Below are positions 52,842 to 61,124 of a DNA stretch of 64,000 nucleotides, piece by piece. The stretch's first letter is position 1; each line of letters begins with the position of its first letter. This DNA comes from Bacteroidaceae bacterium (GTDB lineage: Bacteria; Bacteroidota; Bacteroidia; Bacteroidales; Bacteroidaceae). The notes under the pieces were generated by a model. The model saw only the letters and a program-made list of their open reading frames with translations, was not told where the DNA came from and ran no database searches. Location of the stretch: assembly GCA_017448965.1 (NCBI GenBank), contig JAFSKK010000042.1:1-64000 (forward strand), read 5' to 3'. The position numbers were made by a program, and so were the translations under genes.

Positions 52842-53726
52842 TTATGCAGGCACACTGTTGGTGTCGAGTTGATAGACTTTTTCTTTCACCCATTGTGCCC
52901 ACTCTGCAGGTGTCTTCGATTTGTCAAAAGTCTGCCACGGGATGGGTTCTCCGAAAGTGACCGTGAAGGTCTTTCCCTGATTCTTGTACATCTCGTCGGC
53001 CAGATAGAGCTGGGCGAAGTTGAACTTGATGTGCAGTCGTTTGCACCATCGGGCGATATTGTAGAATCGGTCGGAGTTGTGCCCTGAGAAATGGACAGGG
53101 ATGACGTCTCTCTTGTATTGTACAGACTTCGAAATGAAGGTCTTCTTCCACTCGATGTCGCGAATCACGTTGTCTTCGCCCTTGCGGGAACAAAGTCCAG
53201 CGGGAAACATCACCACATTCTTTGGCGACTGGAATGCTGCCTCCACCATCTTGGGAAAGTTTCGGCTGTTACGTCCCAACTTGTTGATAGGCACACAGAG
53301 GGGAGCAAGCCCCTTGAAGCTCATCAGGACATCGTTCACCAGATAAACCATCTGGCTGTCGTATTTGTGGCAGATGATGGATCCCAGTGCGATGCCGTCC
53401 AGACCCCCTAATGGATGATTGCTCACAATCGTGAAGAAGCGTCCATTTTCATTGGAAGGAAGCGCGTCTAACCCTTCTTGAAGGTGGCCTCCGATGTTGG
53501 TCTGCACTTTTGTTTTGCAGTTCAGGTAGTCGAGGCATCCGTCCAACCATTCCACGCCTACTTGCCCCTTGCCTTTTCCGCACAGATGCACGTTCATCCA
53601 GTCTTGATGGATAATGTTCTTCAGCCACGTGACCAAAAATGAGGGAACAAACTTGGATTTCGTGCCGAGTTTGTCCTTCAATACTTTATCCACATCGACC
53701 CTAAATTCTTCTCCTTCTGTCGCCAT
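52842..53726 (-). CDS. glsA: lipid O-acyltransferase, glycine-lipid synthesis GlsA
   Basis: A 294-residue PlsC-like acyltransferase. The active-site block reads IVSNHPLGGLDGIALG; the histidine and aspartate are five residues apart rather than the usual four. The VPINKLGR, VVMFPAGLCSRKGED and VIPVHFSGHNSDRFYN blocks follow. It would add the second acyl chain to the N-acyl glycine made by GlsB, encoded 22 bp downstream. A TAATTTTG box lies at 53744-53751 on the minus strand. Confidence 0.83.
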   Translation of the reverse strand: MATEGEEFRVDVDKVLKDKLGTKSKFVPSFLVTWLKNIIHQDWMNVHLCGKGKGQVGVEWLDGCLDYLNCKTKVQTNIGGHLQEGLDALPSNENGRFFTIVSNHPLGGLDGIALGSIICHKYDSQMVYLVNDVLMSFKGLAPLCVPINKLGRNSRNFPKMVEAAFQSPKNVVMFPAGLCSRKGEDNVIRDIEWKKTFISKSVQYKRDVIPVHFSGHNSDRFYNIARWCKRLHIKFNFAQLYLADEMYKNQGKTFTVTFGEPIPWQTFDKSKTPAEWAQWVKEKVYQLDTNSVPA

Positions 53727-53743
53727 ATTCTTGAAATGTCATG

Positions 53744-53751
53744 CAAAATTA
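53744..53751 (-). promoter_or_regulatory. -7 promoter box of glsA-glsB
   Basis: Minus strand TAATTTTG, 17 bp before the glsA start. Confidence 0.55.
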
Positions 53752-53815
53752 TTAAATATTTTTCGTTTTTTAGTAAAAAATAAGGATTTTTCATCAAATG
53801 GGTGAAAAAAAGTCG

Positions 53816-53823
53816 TAACTTTG
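53816..53823 (+). promoter_or_regulatory. -7 promoter box of the polysaccharide export operon
   Basis: TAACTTTG, 64 bp before the ATG of the Wza-like gene; no clear -33 box. Confidence 0.65.
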
Positions 53824-53887
53824 CATCTCAAATGAAATGTCGTGTGGTTTTTGACGAAAAAACGCATGGCATAAATTCTGCAGAAAA

Positions 53888-54688
53888 ATGAAAAAAAATT
53901 TAATTTTACTTAGCGTGTGCATGCTCATCTTGAGTTCATGCGGTTCTATTAAAGACTTTCGTTATTTTCAAGACACATCCGCAGGGGATGTGAATCAAGT
54001 GACAAATGCTTTGCAAGCAGTCACAATCAAACCCTATGATAAGATTTCTATTGTGGTGACATGTCGTGACCCACAGTTGTCCACCATGTTCAACTTGGTT
54101 TCTACGAGCAATCGTGTGGGACAGACCGCTGCTCAAAGCACGGGCTATGGCTATGTTTCCTATTATACAGTTGACCCTCAGGGTTATATCGACTTCCCCG
54201 TGTTGGGCACTATTCAGGTGTCAGGTTTGACCCGGAGCGAAATTGCCCAGAAGGTGAAGCAACGTCTCATCACTTCTGAGCAGGGTGTGAAGGATGCCGC
54301 TGTGACAGTGGAATACGCAGACCTTCATGTAGGTGTGCTGGGAGAAGTGAAGACGGCTGGTGTCGTTCCGATTGACCGTGACCAGTTCACCATTCTTGAT
54401 GCCATTGAACGTGCGGGCGACCTCACGCAGTATGGTAATAGAAAGAATGTGAAGGTCTTCCGCAAGGCAGGCACTCAGGTGGAAACTTACGAAGTGGACA
54501 TGACCAACTTCAAGGGATTGGTTTCCTCGCCTGTCTATATGTTGCAGCAGGATGACGTTGTATATGTGGAGCCAAACAATGTGAAGGCACGTACTTCGAC
54601 AGCTACGGGCAACACGCTCCTCACTCCATCCTTCTGGATGTCTGTGCTTTCGGTGGGCATCTCCATCGCTGTGTTGCTGAAGAATTAA
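53888..54688 (+). CDS. Wza-like polysaccharide export lipoprotein
   Basis: A 266-residue outer-membrane polysaccharide exporter. The lipobox cysteine is C18 in LILSSCGS. A polysaccharide-export domain (about residues 40-130, TIKPYDKISIVVTCRD and VDPQGYIDFPVLGTIQVSG) is followed by one SLBB domain (about 135-215, VGVLGEVKTAGVVPID). A hydrophobic C-terminal segment lies near 245-262. It is shorter than E. coli Wza, as usual in Bacteroidetes. It is the first gene of a three-gene module with a BY-kinase and a PHP phosphatase. Confidence 0.9.
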   Translation: MKKNLILLSVCMLILSSCGSIKDFRYFQDTSAGDVNQVTNALQAVTIKPYDKISIVVTCRDPQLSTMFNLVSTSNRVGQTAAQSTGYGYVSYYTVDPQGYIDFPVLGTIQVSGLTRSEIAQKVKQRLITSEQGVKDAAVTVEYADLHVGVLGEVKTAGVVPIDRDQFTILDAIERAGDLTQYGNRKNVKVFRKAGTQVETYEVDMTNFKGLVSSPVYMLQQDDVVYVEPNNVKARTSTATGNTLLTPSFWMSVLSVGISIAVLLKN

Positions 54689-54750
54689 GAGAACGTCAAG
54701 CATTTAAGATTATTGCGTTCAAGGATAAGAAAGATATAAAGATATAGAAT

Positions 54751-57255
54751 ATGTCAGAAGAGAATGTAAAGCAGGTGGAAGTGGTTTCCGCCGACCAAGA
54801 AAGTGAAGGATCGAACATCATTAATATTGTTGATATCTTTTTCCTCTGTCTCAACAAATGGCGTTGGATTGTGGCCTCAGTGATTGTATGTTTGCTGATC
54901 GCCTTCTTCTACATCAAGACAACCCCTCCTCGATACCAACGAATGGCAGCCGTGCTCATCAAGGAGGACTCCAAGAAGACCTCGGGTACCATCACTGAAC
55001 TCTCGGAACTGGGTGGCCTCGGACTGCAATCGAATGTGTATAATGAGATTCTCACCGTCAAGTCACCTGCTGTGATGTCGGGTGTGGTTGAGAAACTCGG
55101 ACTTGATGTCAACTACTACCAGAAAGGTTTCTTCTATGATAAACTTCTGTATGGAACAAATCTCCCCTATCAGATAGAGTTTATCGGAATGGATAATGTG
55201 TCACTCACTGGTAAACTGACTGTTCAAGACAAGAAGTTTGCCCTTGAAGTCGCAAGCGTCGGCATCGAATCTGTGGATCAGACCATCAGTGGCACATTGC
55301 TCGACACCATCAAGACGGCTTGGGGAGGCTCTATTGTGGTGAGCAGCAATGCCAGCTATCTGCCCAACCCGACGGGAGAACCTTTTGAGGAAATCCAGGT
55401 GGTGAAGTATCGCACCAATGTGGCTGTGGAGATATGTCTTGCGAATATGGAAGCCGAACTGGCCGACAAGAACGCTGATGTGATTGACCTCTCTTACACC
55501 GATGTGTCCATCGAACGTGCCACTGACATTGTCAACACCATCATTCAGGTTTATAACGAGAACTGGTTGAAGGAGAAGAACCAAATCACCGTCAGCACTT
55601 CTCAGTTCATCGACGACCGTCTGGCAGTTATCGAAAAGGAACTGGGTTCGGTCGATAGCGACATTTCATCTTACAAGAGCAGCAGCCGTATCCCTGATGC
55701 AGCACAGGCCGCAGGTGCTTATTTCGCTAAGTCGAACGATACCTTCGATGAGTTGATGGACTTCAACAACAGGAAGACAATGGCCACCTATGTGCGCCAA
55801 CAACTCAACAGCACCATTTCTAAAAACCAGTTGCTGCCAGCCAACTCAGGCATTGATAATCCAAACATCGAGCGACAGATTTCGGAGTATAATACAGACC
55901 TCTTGCAGCGCAATAATTATGCTGCCAACACCAACGAACAAAACCCCTTGGTGGTGGAACTTGACCAGAAGTTGGCCATGATGCGCAGGATGATTATTGC
56001 ATCGCTTGACAACTACATCTATACGCTCAATAGCCAAATCAAGACTTTGGAGCGTAAAGAGTCCATCTCCAACTCTCAGTTGGCCACCAGCCCTACGCAG
56101 GAGAAATACATCCTCTCTGTTGAGCGTCAGCAGAAGGTGAAGGAAGCACTTTACCTCTTCTTGCTCCAGAAGCGTGAGGAGAACGAAATCAGTCAGACTT
56201 TTACCGCTTATAATACACGTATCATCAACTGGGCAGTAGGTTCTGACATTCCAGTTGCACCATCCAGAAACAAGATATTGCTCATTGCTTTCGCCGTCGG
56301 ACTTGCGCTTCCGATTGGTGTCATCTATCTCCTTGAGACGATGAACACTCGTGTGCGTGGACGTAAGGATATTGAGCATCTCATCGTACCTTACGTGGGT
56401 GAGATTCCATTTGTGGGCAAGTTCAAGAGAAGTCGCTTCAAGGTTCTTCACAACCTGATGACGATGTTGAAACTGAAGAGCGGTAAGGGCAGCAAGAAGA
56501 AGAAAGAAGAGGCCTATAAGCACGAAATCGTGGTGAAAGACCGCCGTCGCGACATCATCAACGAGGCTTTCCGTGTGGTTCGTGCCAACCTCGAGTTCAT
56601 GTTGGGTCACAATGGCGACAAGGTCGTGATGACTTCTTCCTTCAATCCAGGTTCAGGTAAGACCTTCTTGGCCATGAACCTTGCCATCAGTTACGCCATC
56701 AAGGGTAAGAAGACCGTAGTGGTTGACCTCGACCTCCGTAAGGCATCACTCAGTACGTATGTGGAGAATCCAAAGAAGGGTGTCACAGGTTATCTGAATG
56801 GCGACATTAAAGATTTCCACGAAGTGATGGTGAGCGAGACCTTGCATACCAATCTTGACGTGTTGCCATGTGGTTCTCTGCCTCCTAACCCAGCGGAACT
56901 TCTTTATAGCCCACGTCTGGAAGAGATGATCAAGGCATTGCGCGAAGAGTATGACTTTGTATTCCTTGACTGTCCTCCTGTTGAAATGTTGGCCGACTCC
57001 ACCATCATCAACCGTTACGTGGACCTCACCCTCTTCATCGTTCGTGCAGAGTTGCTGGAACGCAGCATGCTGCCTAAGGTCGATGAGATGTACAAGGAGA
57101 AGAAATACAAGAATATGGCACTCATGCTGAACGGTACAGTCTATGAAGGCGGTCGATATGGCTACCATAAGTACGGCTACTACAGCCGCTATGGATATGG
57201 CTACGGCTACGGTTATGGATATGGTTACGGTTCAGGCTACGGAAGCACGGAGTAA
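54751..57255 (+). CDS. chain-length regulator/bacterial tyrosine kinase (Wzc type)
   Basis: An 834-residue inner-membrane co-polymerase and autokinase for exopolysaccharide export. The Wzz domain lies between spans at about residues 36-55 and 510-530, with a periplasmic coiled coil. The cytoplasmic BY-kinase starts near 590: Walker A NPGSGKTFLAM (about 632), Walker A' VVVDLDLRKAS, Walker B FVFLDCPP. The C-terminus from about 796 is a tyrosine/glycine tail (a run of YG pairs) for autophosphorylation, coded by a repetitive hexamer-like sequence. It is 62 bp after the Wza-like gene. Confidence 0.92.
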   Translation: MSEENVKQVEVVSADQESEGSNIINIVDIFFLCLNKWRWIVASVIVCLLIAFFYIKTTPPRYQRMAAVLIKEDSKKTSGTITELSELGGLGLQSNVYNEILTVKSPAVMSGVVEKLGLDVNYYQKGFFYDKLLYGTNLPYQIEFIGMDNVSLTGKLTVQDKKFALEVASVGIESVDQTISGTLLDTIKTAWGGSIVVSSNASYLPNPTGEPFEEIQVVKYRTNVAVEICLANMEAELADKNADVIDLSYTDVSIERATDIVNTIIQVYNENWLKEKNQITVSTSQFIDDRLAVIEKELGSVDSDISSYKSSSRIPDAAQAAGAYFAKSNDTFDELMDFNNRKTMATYVRQQLNSTISKNQLLPANSGIDNPNIERQISEYNTDLLQRNNYAANTNEQNPLVVELDQKLAMMRRMIIASLDNYIYTLNSQIKTLERKESISNSQLATSPTQEKYILSVERQQKVKEALYLFLLQKREENEISQTFTAYNTRIINWAVGSDIPVAPSRNKILLIAFAVGLALPIGVIYLLETMNTRVRGRKDIEHLIVPYVGEIPFVGKFKRSRFKVLHNLMTMLKLKSGKGSKKKKEEAYKHEIVVKDRRRDIINEAFRVVRANLEFMLGHNGDKVVMTSSFNPGSGKTFLAMNLAISYAIKGKKTVVVDLDLRKASLSTYVENPKKGVTGYLNGDIKDFHEVMVSETLHTNLDVLPCGSLPPNPAELLYSPRLEEMIKALREEYDFVFLDCPPVEMLADSTIINRYVDLTLFIVRAELLERSMLPKVDEMYKEKKYKNMALMLNGTVYEGGRYGYHKYGYYSRYGYGYGYGYGYGYGSGYGSTE

Positions 57256-57333
57256 TCCGTTGCTTTCGTCCTCCTCGGCAAAAGTAGCCTCCGATAACTA
57301 AATAAATGTGATGACCTAATAATGTGACGACCT

Positions 57334-58065
57334 ATGCTATCAATCTTTAGTGCTTTTAGTTCAAAAAAGAAACTCAAAGATACGGGTATCTTTCGTGGCG
57401 CAACTGACTGGCACAGCCACATCTTGCCAGGTGTTGATGACGGAATCCAGAAGATGGAGGATTCTCTTGCCGTCCTTGCTTACTATGAAGAGATTGGCAT
57501 AAGTGAAGTGTGGCTCACACCTCACATTATGGAGGATATGCCCAATACGCCTGATGAATTGCGTGCACGTTTCCAGGAACTGACGGAGGCTTATCAGGGA
57601 CCTGTCAAGCTGCATCTGGCAGCAGAGAATATGCTTGACAACCTGTTCAACGACCGATTGGACAAGAAGGAATTGCTGCCCATCGGCCCACAAGGAGACC
57701 ACCTGCTTGTGGAGACGTCCTATTTCCAGCCGCCCATCGACCTTCATGGGACATTGAAGCGCATACAGGAAATAGGTTACACTCCCATTTTGGCACATCC
57801 TGAGCGTTATCGCTACATGGAGGATTCTGATTATGATTATCTGGTGGGTCAGAACGTGAAACTCCAGCTCAACATTGTTTCATTGGCTGGAGGTTACGGA
57901 AAGCCTGCTCAGGATAAGGCGCTCTATCTGCTTTCGAAGGGCTACTACAACTTCTTCGGTTCAGACCTCCATCATCTGAACCACTTCCAGCAGGCCATCA
58001 CCGCGAAGGTATTGAAGAAAGACACGGTGGCGCAGTTGCCAGGCATACAGAACCTCATCATGTGA
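57334..58065 (+). CDS. PHP-type tyrosine phosphatase (CpsB/YwqE)
   Basis: A 243-residue metal-dependent protein-tyrosine phosphatase that removes phosphate from the tail of BY-kinases. The PHP metal-ligand motifs are ATDWHSHILPGVDDG (H27, H29), a second site in LTPHIMEDMP, HPERYRYM and a C-terminal GSDLHHLNHF. It is the third gene of the export module, 78 bp after the kinase. Together the kinase-phosphatase pair forms the usual on/off cycle for polysaccharide assembly. Confidence 0.9.
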   Translation: MLSIFSAFSSKKKLKDTGIFRGATDWHSHILPGVDDGIQKMEDSLAVLAYYEEIGISEVWLTPHIMEDMPNTPDELRARFQELTEAYQGPVKLHLAAENMLDNLFNDRLDKKELLPIGPQGDHLLVETSYFQPPIDLHGTLKRIQEIGYTPILAHPERYRYMEDSDYDYLVGQNVKLQLNIVSLAGGYGKPAQDKALYLLSKGYYNFFGSDLHHLNHFQQAITAKVLKKDTVAQLPGIQNLIM

Positions 58066-58067
58066 GT

Positions 58068-58643
58068 TCATGCCTGCTCTTGAAGGGTGAAAACACTTTC
58101 CTTGCCCATGTTGAAAATGAGGTCGATGATGCTGAGGTCGGGCAAGAAACCATGTTTTTGTTGGAAGACCTGATAATAAGGAGTGGGGCGGAAGTTGGTA
58201 TCGTAGGAGGTAAGACCCATATACGTTTTTGTTTGCGAGATGTTTGGCTGAATGTCAAGCGTCTCGCAACATTTTTGTATCAGAGCTTCATTGAAGTCGG
58301 TGAGAAAAGTCCAAGGACGCTCATAGAGAGGGCGGAAGTCGTCTTGGAGATACTCAAAGAAAGGGGAGTTGAAGTAAGAGGTTTCAAGCGCATACCAGTG
58401 TTGCCGCTGCCAATCTGTGTGGGTGCTGATGCGGATGTCCTTCATGATGCATTTCCCCGCCACGAAAGTGCTGCGGTCGATAGGGATGGAGAGGTTCAGC
58501 GGGCCATTGGGCGAATCGATGGTACAACGGTTGCGGAAGGTCTGTTTTTGATAGTTCTCATGCTGCTCAATGAAAATAGGTTCGCCCGTCAACAGATGAG
58601 CGAACCATGATATAGGGGGGAGATAAGCACTGGGCAGAATCAT
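58068..58643 (-). CDS. WbqC-family protein
   Basis: A 191-residue protein with the WbqC pattern: a start of LPSAYLPPISWFAHLL, QKQTFRNRCTI and LSIPIDR near the N-terminus, then HWYALETSYFNSPFFEYLQD. WbqC proteins are often found in O-antigen or sugar clusters, but no enzymatic role has been shown. It is shorter than many relatives (about 210-230 residues). It sits 5 bp after lepB on the minus strand and is convergent with the exopolysaccharide genes. Confidence 0.85.
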   Translation of the reverse strand: MILPSAYLPPISWFAHLLTGEPIFIEQHENYQKQTFRNRCTIDSPNGPLNLSIPIDRSTFVAGKCIMKDIRISTHTDWQRQHWYALETSYFNSPFFEYLQDDFRPLYERPWTFLTDFNEALIQKCCETLDIQPNISQTKTYMGLTSYDTNFRPTPYYQVFQQKHGFLPDLSIIDLIFNMGKESVFTLQEQA

Positions 58644-58648
58644 GTGGT

Positions 58649-60136
58649 TTATTTGATATTATCCACCCATGTGAACAATCGGCTCCAGCGCACTCCGTGT
58701 GATTGTCCGTTGCGGTCGGTGATGAGAGACAGCCAGATGAACAGTGGTTTGCCCACCACGTGGTCTTCAGGCACGAAGCCCCAGTAGCGGCTGTCGGCAG
58801 AGTTGTGGCGATTGTCACCCATCATCCAGTAGTAGTCCATCTTGAAGGTGTATTCGTTGGTCTGTTTGCCGTTGATGTAGATGTTGCCATTCTTCACCTC
58901 CAGTTGGTTGTTCTCATACACACGGATGGGACGCTCGTAGATGGCGAGATTGTCCAGAGTCAGTTTCACGCTCTGTCCCTTGGCAGGAATCCAGATGGGG
59001 CCATAGTTGTCGCGTGTCCAGCCATATTGGTGGTTGAGCGGGTAGAGGTTGCCCCAGTAGCCGTCTTTTATTTCCACGATGCTGTCGCAGAAGTCTTTAT
59101 TGGCTCGCAAGGCCTCCACGGCCATGTGGGTGAGTGGAATACCACGTGTGCGGTCGAGAATCTTGTCGCAGTCTTCGTCGCTGATGTTCAGTTCCTCACA
59201 CATCTCAGGCGAGAGCACCTGGTTGTTGCGTGTGTACACCTTATAATTGAACTGAGCGAACGTAGGTGTCTCCTGCTTCTTCCCGTCCACATAGATGATT
59301 TTATCTTTGATCTGAAGTGTCTGTCCAGGCAGACCCACACAGCGCTTCACATAGTTTTCGCGACGGTCGGCTGGTCGGGTGGTCACACTGCCATAGATGT
59401 TCGTCTTGGCAGCCACAATCTGCTTGCCTGCATTGTAGAGTTGGTCAAACATCTGCTGCTGTTCCTCGGTGGAGAGTGTTTCCATCTGCGGCACCTCATA
59501 ACCCTGTTCCGCAGCAGCCATGCAGCCTTCTTCGTAGCAGAGGCTGTAGTAGTCGCCGTTGAAAGCCACCGCCACTGTGTCGCCAGCAGGATAGTTGAAC
59601 ACCACGATGTCACCATACTCCACCTTACCGAATCCCTTCACACGACGATATTCCCATTGAGGCCATTCGATGTAGGACTTGCAGTTCAGCATCGGGATGG
59701 TGTGTTGTGTCAATGGCAGCGTGAGTGGTGTCTGCGGAATGCGGGGACCGTAACTCATCTTGCTCACCAGGAGGAAGTCGCCTGTCATCAGCGTCTTTTC
59801 CAGCGATGAAGAGGGTATCTGATAGTTCTGGAAGAAGAAGTTGTTGACAAAATACACCGCCACCAGCGCAAACACGATGGCATCCACCCAACTCATCAGG
59901 GTGCGTGCGATGTCGCTTTCCAGTTCCTTCCACCATGTCCACTTGATTTTCTTGCTGATGTAGGCATCGTAGATGAAGGGCACCACAATCAGTCCCCACC
60001 ATGATTCAACCCAGTAGAGGAAAGCCAGATAGCAGGCGGTGGCAACGCCAAATTTCACCCATTTCCAACCAGCCCATTCAGGCTTTTCGCCCTTTCCCGA
60101 ACGTGTTTTCTTGAAATTTTTATAATCGAAAGCCAT
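58649..60136 (-). CDS. lepB: signal peptidase I, long Bacteroidetes form
   Basis: Membrane serine/lysine protease that removes signal peptides. The catalytic serine is S111 in PSSSLEKTLMTGD and the lysine is K264 in NYVKRCVGLPG. The final box is GDNRHNSADSRYWGFVP near residue 455. Two spans (about 30-60 and 85-102) anchor it. Serine and lysine are 153 residues apart, about 100 more than in E. coli LepB, so there is a large insertion; the 495-residue length agrees with other Bacteroidetes enzymes. It precedes wbqC. Confidence 0.93.
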   Translation of the reverse strand: MAFDYKNFKKTRSGKGEKPEWAGWKWVKFGVATACYLAFLYWVESWWGLIVVPFIYDAYISKKIKWTWWKELESDIARTLMSWVDAIVFALVAVYFVNNFFFQNYQIPSSSLEKTLMTGDFLLVSKMSYGPRIPQTPLTLPLTQHTIPMLNCKSYIEWPQWEYRRVKGFGKVEYGDIVVFNYPAGDTVAVAFNGDYYSLCYEEGCMAAAEQGYEVPQMETLSTEEQQQMFDQLYNAGKQIVAAKTNIYGSVTTRPADRRENYVKRCVGLPGQTLQIKDKIIYVDGKKQETPTFAQFNYKVYTRNNQVLSPEMCEELNISDEDCDKILDRTRGIPLTHMAVEALRANKDFCDSIVEIKDGYWGNLYPLNHQYGWTRDNYGPIWIPAKGQSVKLTLDNLAIYERPIRVYENNQLEVKNGNIYINGKQTNEYTFKMDYYWMMGDNRHNSADSRYWGFVPEDHVVGKPLFIWLSLITDRNGQSHGVRWSRLFTWVDNIK

Positions 60137-60142
60137 ACAGAT

Positions 60143-60240
60143 AGAATTGAAGAGTTGTAGAATTGAAGAGTTGAAGTTTGGCTAACGCGATGTACGCATT
60201 CTGAATAGAACATCAATTTTTCAATTCTTCAATTTTTTAA
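60143..60240. repeat. dispersed repeat with 36-nt core, copy 2
   Basis: Core 60173-60208 matches 22479-22514 at 35 of 36 positions. It is again flanked by GAATTGAAGAGTTG units on the left and CAATTTTTCAATTCTTC on the right. It lies between lepB and dapB, which are both minus-strand genes, as for copy 1. Confidence 0.8.
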
Positions 60241-60242
60241 TC

Positions 60243-60998
60243 TTAAAAACAGAAAAGGTCGTCTGTGCTCAGCAGTCCTTCGTGCTGTGCTGTGAACTCG
60301 GCAGCGATGACAGCACCTAAGGCGAAGCCCTGACGGGAGTGTGCATCGTGTGTAATCGTGATCTGGTCGGCCTCGCTGTTCCACGTGATCGAGTGGATGC
60401 CAGGCACCTCGTCGCGACGGATGGAACTGATGGGCAGCAGGTCGGCAGCCACTTCGTCGCTTCCCTCCACAGTGCCGTCTGGCTGTTGCAGATAGCCCAT
60501 TGTCCAGTCCTTCTTGCGGTCGAGTCGTTCCACAATCTGCTCTGCCAGTGTGATGCCCGTGCCAGAAGGGTGGTCGAGCTTGTGGATGTGGTGTGTCTCC
60601 ACTTCCTTCACGTCATATTGTGGGAACTGGTTCATGATGTTGGCCAGATACTTGTTCACCGCGCTGAAAATAGCCACGCCAATCGAGTAGTTGCTCGCCC
60701 AGAAGAGTGTTTTGCCCCCTTCGGTGCAAGCCTTCTTCACGTCTTCGCCATGTTCCTTCAGCCAACCTGTGCTGCCGCTCACCACTTTCACGCCAGCCTT
60801 CCAGGCCTTCAGGTAGTTGCCGTATGCTGTCATTGGGGTGGTGAATTCGATGGCCACATCTGCGCTGGCAAATGCTTCGCTTTCAAACTCTTCTTGGTTG
60901 TCGATGTCGATGATGCTCACGATTTCGTGACCACGGCTCAGGGCAATCTGCTCAATCATCTTGCCCATCTTTCCGTATCCTATCAATGCTATTTTCAT
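60243..60998 (-). CDS. dapB: 4-hydroxy-tetrahydrodipicolinate reductase
   Basis: Reduces dihydrodipicolinate in lysine/diaminopimelate synthesis with NAD(P)H. The N-terminal Rossmann motif is KIALIGYGKMGKMIEQIA, followed by AIEFTTPMTAYGN, the catalytic block ETHHIHKLDHPSGT, and SIRRDEVPGIHS. An upstream ATG at 61040 lies before the predicted transcription start, so the start at 60998 is chosen (251 residues). The TAACTTTG box on the minus strand at 61043-61050 supports this. Confidence 0.93.
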   Translation of the reverse strand: MKIALIGYGKMGKMIEQIALSRGHEIVSIIDIDNQEEFESEAFASADVAIEFTTPMTAYGNYLKAWKAGVKVVSGSTGWLKEHGEDVKKACTEGGKTLFWASNYSIGVAIFSAVNKYLANIMNQFPQYDVKEVETHHIHKLDHPSGTGITLAEQIVERLDRKKDWTMGYLQQPDGTVEGSDEVAADLLPISSIRRDEVPGIHSITWNSEADQITITHDAHSRQGFALGAVIAAEFTAQHEGLLSTDDLFCF

Positions 60999-61042
60999 CT
61001 TGGAATCCCTTGTTTTTAACTTAACATTCAATAAAAACACTG

Positions 61043-61050
61043 CAAAGTTA
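61043..61050 (-). promoter_or_regulatory. -7 promoter box of dapB
   Basis: Minus strand TAACTTTG, 44 bp before the dapB ATG. Confidence 0.65.
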
Positions 61051-61054
61051 GTGA

Positions 61055-61088
61055 AAAGTTAGGAGTTGGGAGTTAGGAGTTGGGAGTT
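61055..61088. repeat. GTTAGGAGTTGG tandem repeats
   Basis: AGTTAGGAGTTGGG units occur in tandem between the divergent dapB and DUF2851 promoters; the same units occur at 15089-15122. Confidence 0.8.
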
Positions 61089-61094
61089 TTTCAT

Positions 61095-61102
61095 TACCTT
61101 TG
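61095..61102 (+). promoter_or_regulatory. -7 promoter box of the DUF2851 gene
   Basis: TACCTTTG, 22 bp before the ATG at 61125. Confidence 0.65.
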
Positions 61103-61124
61103 AACAAATTTTAATAAAAAAGCG

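Noticed and set aside
58703..59809. 368-codon plus-strand frame opposite lepB
   Set aside because: Shadow of lepB, whose catalytic boxes are all in the minus-strand frame.
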